Assembly (NCBI RefSeq): GCF_042646425.1
Contig: NZ_JBHRTR010000029.1
Span: 62,001 to 126,000, forward strand
Direction of reading: 5' to 3'
Source of the DNA: Marinibaculum pumilum
GTDB taxonomy: Bacteria; Pseudomonadota; Alphaproteobacteria; Ferrovibrionales; Ferrovibrionaceae
DNA length: 64,000 bases
Positions 49,943 through 58,294 of this stretch are shown here, one piece after another; the stretch's first letter is position 1, and each line of letters opens with the position of its first letter. The notes beneath the pieces are model-generated. The model had not been told where the DNA came from and did not search any database. It saw only the letters and a program-made list of their open reading frames with translations. The position numbers and the translations under genes are program-made.

Positions 49943-50962
49943 ATGTCGCTCGGCTCGATGATCGGTGCCGCAAGGCCGGATGCCGGCGGCGGGCGGCGCA
50001 ACCTGCTGGAGCGGGTCGTGATGGTGGTGACGGTGGTCGTCGCCCTCGTCTTCGCGGCGACGATCGACGGCTTCGCGACCCTCGGCAACCTGTCGGTAAT
50101 CCTGTCGAACTCCGCGGCCCTGGTGATCCTGAGCTGCGGCATGGCGCTGGTGATCATCTCCCGCGGGCTGGACCTCTCGCTGATCGCCGGCATGGTGGCC
50201 GGCGCCACCTGCTTCAGCATCCTGATCGATGCCGGCTATGGCGGCCCGGAATCCCTGCTGCTTGCCGTCTGCGCGATGGCGGCCGTGGGCATCGTCAACG
50301 CCTGGCTGATCGCCTATGTGGAGATCCCGGCGATGCTGGCGACCCTGGCCTCGGCGATGTTCATCACCGGGCTGGTGCGCTTCGCGATCCTGGGCGGCGA
50401 GTTCATGATCCTGCTGCCGAAGGCGCACCCGACGGTGGTGCTGCTGACGGGAGAGATCCTGCCCGGCCTGCCGGCCCCCCTGGTGCTGATGGCGGGCGCG
50501 CTGGCCGCGACCGCCATCCTGCTGCGCTACACGGCCGCCGGCCGGACGGTCTACGCGATGGGCGACAATTTCCAGGCGGCGCGGCTGAGCGGCCTGCCGG
50601 TGCGCCGGACGACGATCGCCGTCTATGTCTTCGCCGCCCTGATGGCCCTGTTCGCAGGCCTGGTCACCGCATCGGCCAGCGGCTCGGTCGACTTCCGCAC
50701 CGTGACCAATGGCGGCCTGCTGTTCGAGGTGATCCTGGTCGTGGTGCTCGGCGGCATCCCCTTGCGCGGCGGGCGCGGCGGGATCCGCAACATCATCGTC
50801 GGCGTCGCGCTGATTGCGATCCTGCGCAACGGCATGACCCTGCTGAACTTCACCGCGCAGATGCAGGACATGCTGAAGGGCATCGTCCTGATCATCGCGA
50901 TCGTCCTCGACAACTACCTGAACCCCAGAGACACGGAAACGGACACCAGCGGTGATCTGTGA
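49943..50962 (+). CDS. sugar-type ABC transporter permease (cassette B)
   Basis: 339-residue RbsC-type permease. Motifs are VIISRGLDLSLIAGMVAGA near residue 72, AMGDNFQAARLSGLPVRRT near 210 and VVVLGGIPLRGGRGGIRNIIVGVALIAILRNGM near 270. It is paralogous to the cassette A permease and occupies the same relative position. The gene starts immediately after the ligase stop with no spacer, so both cassettes are probably one transcript. A binding-protein gene follows 31 bases later. Confidence 0.92.
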   Translation: MSLGSMIGAARPDAGGGRRNLLERVVMVVTVVVALVFAATIDGFATLGNLSVILSNSAALVILSCGMALVIISRGLDLSLIAGMVAGATCFSILIDAGYGGPESLLLAVCAMAAVGIVNAWLIAYVEIPAMLATLASAMFITGLVRFAILGGEFMILLPKAHPTVVLLTGEILPGLPAPLVLMAGALAATAILLRYTAAGRTVYAMGDNFQAARLSGLPVRRTTIAVYVFAALMALFAGLVTASASGSVDFRTVTNGGLLFEVILVVVLGGIPLRGGRGGIRNIIVGVALIAILRNGMTLLNFTAQMQDMLKGIVLIIAIVLDNYLNPRDTETDTSGDL

Positions 50963-50993
50963 ACCGAGCGAGCCCGAAGCAGAGGAGGAAGTC

Positions 50994-51992
50994 ATGATGC
51001 AGTCAGTTGGAAGAACGGTCCGGCGCGCGGCGGCGGCCGCGATCGTCGGCGGGTGCGTCGCCCTGGCGGCGTCCGTACCCCACGGCCCGGCCCAGGCAGA
51101 AACCGACCTGTCGGGCAAGAAGGTGGTCTTCGTGCCGATCGCGATGGGCATCTCGCTGACCGAAGGCTGGGTCCGCCGGATGCAGGAGCATGCGGCGATC
51201 TACGGCTACGATCTCGACGTCCGCGACGCCGGCTTCAACACCGGGGCGATGTCGGAGCTGCTGGCCAAGGCGATCAGCGAGAAGCCCGACGTGCTGGTGG
51301 TCCACAATCCGACGGTCCAGCTTCTCGCCCGGCAGATCCGCCAGGCGGAATCGGAGGGGATCAGGGTGCTGCAGATCAACCTGCAGTCCAACCAGCCCTC
51401 CAGCGCCTTCGTCGGCGCCAACTGGAACCGCATCGGCCGCGAGGTGGCGGAAGACATCGTGAAGGAATGCGGCAAGGGCAGCGGCAAGTCCGGCAAGGTC
51501 GCGATCGTCCCGGGCCAGCTGACGGCGGCCGACAGCGTCATCATGAACGAGGCCTCCTTCAAGGTCTTCGAGGCGCATCCGGAGATCGAGGTCGTGTCCA
51601 ACCAGGCCTCCGACTGGGAACCGGAAAAGGCCCGCCAGATCACCGCCACCGTGCTGCAGCAGCATCCCGACCTGTGCGCGATCTTCGGCCATTGGGACGT
51701 CCACACCATGGGCGCCGGCAATGCGGTGAAGGATGCGGGCAAGGCGGACGAGGTGCTGGTCTATGCCACCGGCGGCGGCGAGAAGATGGCCTGCGACGCG
51801 ATCGCGGACGGCGTCCTGGACCGGGTCTGGAGCTACGACGCGGACGGCCAGGGGCGCGACGCCGGTTCCATGATCGACATCCTGCTGCAGGGCGGCGCGG
51901 GCAAGGACGGCGCGATGCTGGAACTGGAATCGCCGCTGAAGATCATCAAGGCGGGCCCCGACTTCGATCCCGGCAAGTGCTGGACCCTGTGA
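50994..51992 (+). CDS. sugar-type ABC substrate-binding protein (cassette B)
   Basis: 332 residues; ATG 50994 follows GAGGAGGAAGTC. Signal peptide about residues 1-35 (VRRAAAAAIVGGCVALAASVPHGPAQAET). The mature protein parallels cassette A: KKVVFVPIAMGISLTEGWVRRMQEH, AISEKPDVLVVHNPTVQLLAR, TATVLQQHPDLCAIFGHWDVHTMG and the C-terminal GKCWTL. The binding cleft has diverged from A in several places, so the two cassettes probably take up related but not identical compounds. A strong hairpin follows the stop codon. Confidence 0.92.
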   Translation: MMQSVGRTVRRAAAAAIVGGCVALAASVPHGPAQAETDLSGKKVVFVPIAMGISLTEGWVRRMQEHAAIYGYDLDVRDAGFNTGAMSELLAKAISEKPDVLVVHNPTVQLLARQIRQAESEGIRVLQINLQSNQPSSAFVGANWNRIGREVAEDIVKECGKGSGKSGKVAIVPGQLTAADSVIMNEASFKVFEAHPEIEVVSNQASDWEPEKARQITATVLQQHPDLCAIFGHWDVHTMGAGNAVKDAGKADEVLVYATGGGEKMACDAIADGVLDRVWSYDADGQGRDAGSMIDILLQGGAGKDGAMLELESPLKIIKAGPDFDPGKCWTL

Positions 51993-52040
51993 TCCCCATC
52001 CCCAACCGCCAGCCTTCAACGGCGGCAATCTGACGGTCGG

Positions 52041-52076
52041 GCGGCGCGGCGTTCCGCCACGGGAATGCCGCGCCGC
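52041..52076 (+). promoter_or_regulatory. 15-bp hairpin after binding-protein gene B
   Basis: GCGGCGCGGCGTTCC pairs with GGAATGCCGCGCCGC (one G-U pair) around a 6-base loop, beginning 49 bases after the stop and ending 24 bases before the fusion-permease ATG. Its position matches the cassette A hairpin but the sequence is different, which points to selection for structure rather than simple copying. Confidence 0.7.
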
Positions 52077-52099
52077 ACCGCCGCGCATGGAAGAGGTTC

Positions 52100-54229
52100 A
52101 TGACGGTCCGGTTCGATTTCGCCAGCCTGCCGCGGCACCGCGTGCCGCTGATCGTGCTCTCGCCCCGGCGCATCCTGTCGGACGTGCTGTCGCGCGGCTG
52201 GGTGGAAAGCGCGATCCCGTTCCTGGCCTTCCTCTGCGTGATCACCGGCGTGCTGGCCACCGCGGAGGGCTATTTCGGCGCGACGAACCTGCGCAACCTG
52301 GCGCAATATGCGGTCGATGGCGGGCTGGTCGTGCTGGCGCTGCTGATCGTCGTCGCGGTCGGCGGCATCGACCTCTCGGTCGGTTCCAACTTCGCCATGT
52401 CCGCCTTCGTGGCGCTCTACGGCTTCCACATCCTGGGCCTGCCGGTGTCGCTGGTCCTGGCCGGCAGCCTGGCGGCCGGCGCCCTTGTCGGCGTGGTTAA
52501 CGGCACCCTTGCCGGGCTGATCGGCTGCGGCGCGCTGCTGACCACCCTGGCCACGATGATCTCGGTGCGCGGCCTGTTCACCCTGGCCTCCCAGGCGGAG
52601 CTGGTGGAGATCTCGACCAGCGCCCGGATCGACCCCGTCTGGGACTGGATCGGCTTCGAGAAGCTGCTGACCATGCCTGTCGGCTTCTGGGTGCTGCTGG
52701 CGGTCGCAACCTGCATCTTCTTCATGTTCCGGCAGTCGCGCTTCGGCTGGCACGTGCTGGCCGTCGGCGGCAACCGCAAGGCCGCGCGCCACGGCGGCAT
52801 CCAGGTGAAGCTCACCGTCTTCCTGGCCTATGTGCTGGGCGGGCTGATCGTCGGACTGGCCGGCTTCGTCTTCGCCGCGCGGCAGAACAGCATCAGTGCC
52901 GATACCGGCATCGGCATGGAATTCTTCGTACTGACCGCGCTGGTGGTCGGGCTGGGCGGCTTCGTGCCGGGCCGCGGGGCCGTGGTCCCGGTGCTGATCG
53001 GCTTCGTGACGATCTACATCCTCAACAACGCGATGATCAATGCGGGTTTTCGGGGCGATTTCGTCCTGCTCTGCATGGGCGCGATCATCGTCCTGATCCT
53101 CGGCATCGACGTGAAGTTCCGGAAGAACCGGCACCGGCTGCTGGCCTCGACCTACCTGGACCCGGTGCGGGTAACCACCGCCCCGGTGAAGGGCATGGAC
53201 GGCCTGATGCCGGGCCAGATCCCCGCCAGGCTGGCGGAGGCGGAGATCCTGGCCGCCGGCAAGCTCGACGGGCCGGAGGATGTCATCCTCGACGCGGATG
53301 GCAGGCTCTACTGCAGCAATCGGGACGGGCGCATCCTGCGTCTCGATCCCCCCCACTACCGCGACGTGCATGTCCACGCGAAGATCGGCGGGCGGCCGCT
53401 CGGCCTTGCCTTCGACCGGGAGGGGCGGCTGCTGACCTGCGTCGCCGGCATGGGCCTGCTGCGCGTCGATCTCGACGGCGCGGTCGAGCTGCTGGGCGAC
53501 CAGACCGGCCGCAGCCTGTTCAGCATCCAGGACGACACCACGATCCGCATGGCCGACGACCTGGATGTCGCCGCCGACGGGACGGTCTATTTCACCGACG
53601 CGACCCGGCGCTACGACATGGAGAACTGGGGCCTGGACCTGCTGGAGGGGCGGCCGAACGGGCGGCTGCTGCGCTTCGATCCGCGGTCTGGCCGCATCCG
53701 CACCGTCTGCGATCACCTGGTCTTTCCCAACGGCGTCTGCGTCACCCATGACGGGAAGTACCTGCTGGTCGCCAGCACCTGGACCTGCGCGATCCTGATC
53801 TTCGACCTCGCGGACATGAAGGCCGGGCCCCGGGTCTTCCTCGACGGCCTGCCGGGCTATCCCGACAATATCAACCGCGCCTCCGACGGCGGCTACTGGA
53901 TCGCGCTGGCCGGCATGCGCAACCCGGTGATGGACCGCGCGATGCGCCATCCCGGCATGCGGCGGCGGATGGCGAAGCGCGTGCCGCCGACCAACTGGCT
54001 GTTCGGCAACCTGAATATCGGCGGCGTCCTGAAGGTCGATGCCGAAGGGCGGATCGTCGACGCGCTCTGGGACGAACCCGACGGACCGCTCTACATGATC
54101 ACCTCGATGCGCGAGCATCGGGGCTGGCTCTATCTGGGCGGGGTGACGAACGACAGGATCGGCCGCTATCGCCTGCCCGGCGCGGATCCGGACTGGACCG
54201 GCCCTGCCAGCTATTGGGGGAGGAGCTAG
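52100..54229 (+). CDS. ABC permease fused to strictosidine-synthase-like/SMP-30 beta-propeller (cassette B)
   Basis: 709-residue counterpart of the cassette A fusion. Permease part about 35-345 (VVAVGGIDLSVGSNFAMSAF near 85-104), linker FRKNRHRLLASTYLDPV like that of A, then the propeller from about 385. Motifs are KLDGPEDVILDADGRLY (E393), RMADDLDVAADGTVYFTDATRRYDMENW, VFPNGVCVTHDGKYLLVA and GLPGYPDNINRASDGGYWIALAGMR. RBS is GGAAGAGG before ATG. Both domains are complete and in one uninterrupted frame, so the fusion is not a sequencing artefact at this locus. It is followed three bases later by the second propeller gene. Confidence 0.88.
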   Translation: MTVRFDFASLPRHRVPLIVLSPRRILSDVLSRGWVESAIPFLAFLCVITGVLATAEGYFGATNLRNLAQYAVDGGLVVLALLIVVAVGGIDLSVGSNFAMSAFVALYGFHILGLPVSLVLAGSLAAGALVGVVNGTLAGLIGCGALLTTLATMISVRGLFTLASQAELVEISTSARIDPVWDWIGFEKLLTMPVGFWVLLAVATCIFFMFRQSRFGWHVLAVGGNRKAARHGGIQVKLTVFLAYVLGGLIVGLAGFVFAARQNSISADTGIGMEFFVLTALVVGLGGFVPGRGAVVPVLIGFVTIYILNNAMINAGFRGDFVLLCMGAIIVLILGIDVKFRKNRHRLLASTYLDPVRVTTAPVKGMDGLMPGQIPARLAEAEILAAGKLDGPEDVILDADGRLYCSNRDGRILRLDPPHYRDVHVHAKIGGRPLGLAFDREGRLLTCVAGMGLLRVDLDGAVELLGDQTGRSLFSIQDDTTIRMADDLDVAADGTVYFTDATRRYDMENWGLDLLEGRPNGRLLRFDPRSGRIRTVCDHLVFPNGVCVTHDGKYLLVASTWTCAILIFDLADMKAGPRVFLDGLPGYPDNINRASDGGYWIALAGMRNPVMDRAMRHPGMRRRMAKRVPPTNWLFGNLNIGGVLKVDAEGRIVDALWDEPDGPLYMITSMREHRGWLYLGGVTNDRIGRYRLPGADPDWTGPASYWGRS

Positions 54230-54232
54230 GCC

Positions 54233-55282
54233 ATGCTCTGGCACCGGAAAGTGGCGCGGCGGGCACCCGGCATGACCCTGGAAGGGGTGCTGGGCGCCAA
54301 CGACCGCCTGGACCGGGCCGCCGGGCGCAAGGTGCCGCGCCCCGGGGCGCTGTGCATCGCGGCCGACGGGCGCCTGCTGCTCTCCAGCGGCACCGGGATC
54401 CTGGCCCTGGCAGCCTGGGATGCCGAGCCCGAAGGCTGGGCCAGCTTCGATGCGCCCGTCACCGCCCTCGCCGCCTCGCCCGGCGGGGGGATCGCGGTCG
54501 GGCTTGCCGGCGGCGGGCTCTCGGTGCGCGCCCCGGACGGATCGCCGGCGGACGGCTGGCGGCCGCCGGACGGCCTCGCCTCCATCACCGACTGCCTGTT
54601 CCTGTCCGAGGACGAGGTCGCGCTCGTCGATTGCGGCTACGGGCCGGCGGACGACATCCTCTCCCTTGCGCCATGGGACGAGCGCGCGGCCGGCAAGGTC
54701 GTGGCGCTTCGACGCGACGGCGCGCCCCGCCTGCTGGCGGACCGATTGCACTGCCCGATGGGGCTCTGCCGTGCCGCGGACGGGCCCCTGATCGCCACGG
54801 AGCTGGAGCGTGCGCGGCTGGTCGAGGTCGACGGCGGCGCCGTGCGGCGGGCGGGCTTTCCCGGCTATCTGGGCCGTATCCGGCCGGGCCCGGAGGGCTA
54901 CCTTCTCGCCTGCCTCGCCCGGCGCGACCCGCTGATCGAGTTCCTGAAGACGGAGACGGCCTTCGTCGCGGACATGAAGGCGGCGATCGACCCGCACCAC
55001 TGGATCTCGCCGCGGGTCGATCCGGCCTTCAGCCACGACTTCCCGATCGAGCTCGGCGCCACCCGCCTGTTCGGCGAGGTGAAGCCCTGGGCGCCCTCCT
55101 TCTCCTACGGCCTGGTGATCGAGCTGGACGCGGAGATGATGCCGATCGCCTCCGCCCATTCCCGCGCCAACGGGCACCGCCATGCGATCACCGACATCCT
55201 GTCCTGGCGCGGCGACCTGATCGCGGTCAGCGCCGGCAGCGGCGAGGTCCTGAACCTCGGCCCCGGGGGCGCGGCGGCATGA
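54233..55282 (+). CDS. propeller-like SMP-30 homologue lacking metal-ligand motifs (cassette B)
   Basis: 349 residues, no signal peptide; GGGGGAGGAG lies upstream of the ATG. It parallels the cassette A gene. The motif positions read PGAL, CPMG and YLGR in place of GPED, FPNG and YPDN, so the putative metal ligands are lost here too. VDCGYGPADDILSLAPWDERAAGKV and GEVKPWAPSFSYGLVIELDAEMMPIASAHSR are conserved parts. It overlaps the ATPase gene by four bases. Preservation in both cassettes despite the lost ligands suggests a non-catalytic role. Confidence 0.8.
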   Translation: MLWHRKVARRAPGMTLEGVLGANDRLDRAAGRKVPRPGALCIAADGRLLLSSGTGILALAAWDAEPEGWASFDAPVTALAASPGGGIAVGLAGGGLSVRAPDGSPADGWRPPDGLASITDCLFLSEDEVALVDCGYGPADDILSLAPWDERAAGKVVALRRDGAPRLLADRLHCPMGLCRAADGPLIATELERARLVEVDGGAVRRAGFPGYLGRIRPGPEGYLLACLARRDPLIEFLKTETAFVADMKAAIDPHHWISPRVDPAFSHDFPIELGATRLFGEVKPWAPSFSYGLVIELDAEMMPIASAHSRANGHRHAITDILSWRGDLIAVSAGSGEVLNLGPGGAAA

Positions 55283-56775
55283 CCGGCGGGCCGATCATCC
55301 GCCTGGAAAAGGCGACCAAGACCTATGGCGGCATCGCGGCCCTGGCCGAGGCCGATTTCGACCTCCGCCCGGGCGAGATCCACGCGCTGGTCGGGGAGAA
55401 CGGGGCCGGCAAGTCGACCCTGTGCAAGCTGATCGCCGGGGTGATCCAGCCGTCCGAAGGGATCCTGAAGGTGGACGGCGAGGCGGTGACCCTGGCCAAC
55501 CCGAAGGATGCGACCCGCCGCGGCATCTCGATGGTCTACCAGGAGACCAGTCTGGTGCCGCAGCTGACCGTCGCCCAGAACATGGTGCTGGGCCGGGAGC
55601 GGGCCTTCAACTCGGTCCGCAGGGTGCGCAGCGCGGCGCGCCAGGTGCTGCAGCGGCTGAACTTCAAGGTCGATCCCTCGGCTTTGGCCGGCTCGCTCTC
55701 CACCGCGAAGCGCCAGATGGTGGAGATCGCGCGCGCGGTCCTGAACGACGCGCGGGTGATCATCCTGGACGAACCCACCGCGGCCCTGACGCCGGAGGAG
55801 ACCGACCATCTGTTCGACCTGATGCGGTCGCTGCGCGCGAACGGCGTCGCGATGATCTTCATCTCGCACGCCCTGGAAGAGGCCCTCAACCACGCGGACC
55901 GGATCTCCGTCCTGCGCAACGGCCACCTTATGGTCACCGGGCCGGCAGCCGATTTCGACCGGGCGCGGCTGATCCATCACATGATCGGCGAGGATCTGGT
56001 CGAAACGGCGGCACCGGCGAAGACACGGCGCAGGCCTGCCGCCGCCCTGCCCGTCCTGCAGGTGGAGAACCTGCGCATGGGCAGCATGGTCAACAACATG
56101 TCCTTCTCCGTCTTCCCGGGCGAAATCACCGGTCTGGCCGGCCTGATCGGCTCCGGCCGCAGCGAGGTGGCGAAGGTCATCCTGGGCCATACCAAGCGAA
56201 ATTTCGGCGGCGGGCGGATCTGGCTCGACGGGCGGGAGGTGCGCTACGCCCTGCCATCTGAGGCGGTCCGCGACGGCATTGCCTATGTCAGCGAGGACCG
56301 GAAGCTCGACGGCTTCTTCGAGACGATGAGCGTGCACGACAATATCGGCCTCGGCTGGCTGGCGAAGTTCGGCCGCGGCCGGGTCTTCGCACCGCTGCGG
56401 CGGATGCGCGAACGCGCGACGACCTGGGAGGAACGGCTGTCGATCCGCCGCATCGGCGCCGACCAGTCGGTGCTCTACCTGTCCGGCGGCAACCAGCAGA
56501 AGGTGGTGATCGCCAAGTCGCTGGTGCAGGAGCCGCGCCTGGTGATCTTCGACGAGCCCACCCGCGGGGTCGATGTCGGCGCCATCGCCGAGATCCGCCA
56601 GATCGTGCGCGACTTCGCCGCCAGCGGCGCCGGCGTGATCCTGATCTCGTCCTATCTGCCGGAGATCCTGGACCTGTCCGACCGCATCCTGGTGGCGAAG
56701 AGCGGCACCATCGTCGCCGACTTCCCGCGCAGCGAGGCGACGGCGGCGAGGATCCTGCATGCCGCCATCCATTGA
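55279..56775 (+). CDS. sugar-type ABC transporter ATPase, two nucleotide-binding domains (cassette B)
   Basis: 498 residues, RbsA/MglA type. NBD1: Walker A GENGAGKST, signature region SLSTAKRQMVEIARA (no canonical LSGGQ, as often in NBD1 of this family) and Walker B VIILDEPTAALT. NBD2: GLIGSGRSEVAK, YVSEDRKLDGFFETMSVHDNI, LSGGNQQKVVIAKSL and LVIFDEPTRGVDVGAIAEI. ATG overlaps the preceding stop. It is the last gene of the ABC block; the TetR fragment begins about 25-35 bases after its stop codon. Confidence 0.94.
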   Translation: MTGGPIIRLEKATKTYGGIAALAEADFDLRPGEIHALVGENGAGKSTLCKLIAGVIQPSEGILKVDGEAVTLANPKDATRRGISMVYQETSLVPQLTVAQNMVLGRERAFNSVRRVRSAARQVLQRLNFKVDPSALAGSLSTAKRQMVEIARAVLNDARVIILDEPTAALTPEETDHLFDLMRSLRANGVAMIFISHALEEALNHADRISVLRNGHLMVTGPAADFDRARLIHHMIGEDLVETAAPAKTRRRPAAALPVLQVENLRMGSMVNNMSFSVFPGEITGLAGLIGSGRSEVAKVILGHTKRNFGGGRIWLDGREVRYALPSEAVRDGIAYVSEDRKLDGFFETMSVHDNIGLGWLAKFGRGRVFAPLRRMRERATTWEERLSIRRIGADQSVLYLSGGNQQKVVIAKSLVQEPRLVIFDEPTRGVDVGAIAEIRQIVRDFAASGAGVILISSYLPEILDLSDRILVAKSGTIVADFPRSEATAARILHAAIH

Positions 56776-56799
56776 TGCGCCGCACCCGTTTTCGGGTCT

Positions 56800-57022
56800 G
56801 GACCGGCGTCTGCTGTTCCTGGGGATCTACCTGTTCAACGTGCTGACCGCGCGCGAGGGCACCGCCGCGCAGGCCCCAGAGCCGGATCCCTATTGGCAGT
56901 CGCCGCAGCTGCTGGAGGGCCAGATCGACAGAGCCTGCGGCCTGGTGGAGGCGCCGGTCGGCGCCGGCGCGCCTCTCGACAAGGCGGGTGCCCGGAGCCA
57001 GCCGCTGCCGGCGTTCCTGTAG
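56800..57022 (+). pseudogene. 3' fragment of a tetR paralogue
   Basis: From about 56809 the translation RRLLFLGIYLFNVLTAREGTAAQAPEPDPYWQSPQLLEGQIDRACGLVEAPVGAG...SQPLPAFL matches the last 75 or so residues of the TetR protein encoded at 39294-39974, and the DNA is clearly similar. The HTH and most of the ligand domain are missing. An ATG at 56759 inside the ATPase gene could open a frame through it, but the product would be a meaningless tail. It marks the right junction of the ABC block. Confidence 0.85.
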
Positions 57023-57256
57023 GCCGACTGCCCAGATCTTGCCCCTGTGGTGCGTGCGTGCGGCATCGGCACAAATGCCTCTCGTCACCGACAACGTCAC
57101 CGAGTAGCGGCCCCACTTCTTACTTCCGATGTGGAAAATCCATGTCAGCATCAATCATTGATCATTGGCGCATCGCAGATGGATACTTGACTCCGATTTA
57201 ATGAATGTTAGGCTTAAAAAATTCGATCGAACATAGATGCACACCGGGAGGCCGTT

Positions 57257-57823
57257 ATGTGGACTCAGGGTTTGCGTTTTCTTTTCGGCCTTACCATTTC
57301 GCTTCTTTCTATTGTAATTGCCTCTCAGGTCCTGGCGGATCGACCCGTGTATAAATCACAGGGCGATGCCGATCTTTGCCGATGCTTCGAGAAGGGCGTG
57401 GACGACAGGGCGTCCGGCGCCCGCTACCGCACACCCTCCGGCTGCAAGAAGCACAGGTTCGCCGGCGACGAAGCGCCCTATCACGACGGCTACTATGAAG
57501 GCCGCTCGGAGGCCGACGAATGGTGCGGGAACGGCAGCAGACGCGGCGCCGGCAATAGCGGCGGCAGCGCTACCCCGAGGCAGAGCGGCCTCATCCAGAC
57601 CGTAGGCGAGCTGGGCAAGTGGCAGACGCGCCACTACTACCGGGGAAGGGTGGGCCAGTCTTGCCGAGCCGGGTACATCCCCCACCAGGGCTATTGCTGG
57701 CAGACCTGCCCGCAGGGCTACAAGCCGTGGCGCATAAGCCGGGGGGACATCTGCGCACGATGTCCATTCGATGCTTCGGAAGTCCATCTCAGCGGCGATG
57801 GCGTCCTTACCTGCTTCAGATAG
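57257..57823 (+). CDS. secreted cysteine-rich protein, function unknown
   Basis: 188 residues with a signal peptide (hydrophobic core LFGLTISLLSIVIASQVLA, cut near residue 27) and ten cysteines in the mature part (41, 43, 63, 90, 136, 147, 151, 166, 169, 186). The C-terminal third CRAGYIPHQGYCWQTCPQGYKPWRISRGDICARC looks like a compact disulfide module. GGGAGG lies before the ATG. The upstream 230 bases (57023-57256) are unusually AT-rich for this window and probably carry a promoter. No family recognised. Confidence 0.72.
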   Translation: MWTQGLRFLFGLTISLLSIVIASQVLADRPVYKSQGDADLCRCFEKGVDDRASGARYRTPSGCKKHRFAGDEAPYHDGYYEGRSEADEWCGNGSRRGAGNSGGSATPRQSGLIQTVGELGKWQTRHYYRGRVGQSCRAGYIPHQGYCWQTCPQGYKPWRISRGDICARCPFDASEVHLSGDGVLTCFR

Positions 57824-58202
57824 CGTGCCGGCACTGCTTCGGTGCCTGACCGGCACATATGTGCTTGCGCTCTGTCTGGCGGGCCTGCCAGTCGGGCTGC
57901 AAGCCGAGCAGCCGACGGCCGTACGGATGCCCATGGCGGACTTGCTGTCGATTTGCGCCGGGAGTCCTGCGAACTGCGCACAGTTCGTCGACGGAGTTCT
58001 CGAAGCGGCGCGTGTCATCCAGGCGAACGAAGACCGCGGAGCCGAGGGGCGTCTGACGGTGCTGTGCCGTCCGCTGGTGCGGCATTCCGCGTCGGATCTC
58101 GTCGCCCGTATCCGGAGCAGGATCGAGGAGCTGCCGGGGGAGGCGGACAAACCCGCCGCCCTCCTGATCATTCAGGCAGCAAACGACGCAGCGCCCTGCT
58201 GA
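57801..58202 (+). CDS. Rap1a/Tai-like small secreted protein
   Basis: About 133 residues. After a hydrophobic signal segment (CLTGTYVLALCLAGLPVGLQA), the mature part fits the Rap1a/Tai domain pattern: DLLSICAGSPANCAQFVDGVLEAARVI, LCRPLVRHSASDLVARIRSRIEELP and a final AALLIIQAANDAAPC. The four conserved cysteines are placed as in that family. Rap1a proteins are immunity factors against type VI amidase effectors, but many relatives stand alone with unknown roles, and no T6SS gene is here. The start is uncertain: ATG 57771, ATG 57801 and GTG 57825 are possible; the first two overlap the previous gene. Confidence 0.65.
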   Translation, partial: ASLPASDSVPALLRCLTGTYVLALCLAGLPVGLQAEQPTAVRMPMADLLSICAGSPANCAQFVDGVLEAARVIQANEDRGAEGRLTVLCRPLVRHSASDLVARIRSRIEELPGEADKPAALLIIQAANDAAPC

Positions 58203-58294
58203 CCAGCCGGATCGCGGCCGCTGGCAGCGCCTGACCGGCCCGCTCCTGGACCGCGGCAAACCCGTCGATCCGGCTGCCAGGAGCGGGCGCGCTC

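Noticed and set aside
47924..55183. Minus-strand frames of more than 1000 codons (47924-51151 and 52016-55183) under the ABC cassettes
   Set aside because: Antisense to clearly coding permease, ligase and binding-protein genes; translations are repetitive His/Arg/Gln-rich and lack any motif.
55700..55740. Loss of the ABC signature in NBD1 of ATPase B as a sign of inactivation
   Set aside because: RbsA/MglA-type proteins commonly have a degenerate NBD1 signature and a degenerate NBD2 Walker A; NBD2 signature and NBD1 Walker motifs are intact.
56759..56808. A complete small gene starting at 56759 and reading into the tetR fragment
   Set aside because: Its first part lies inside the ATPase gene in another frame and only the rest matches TetR; treated as a remnant.
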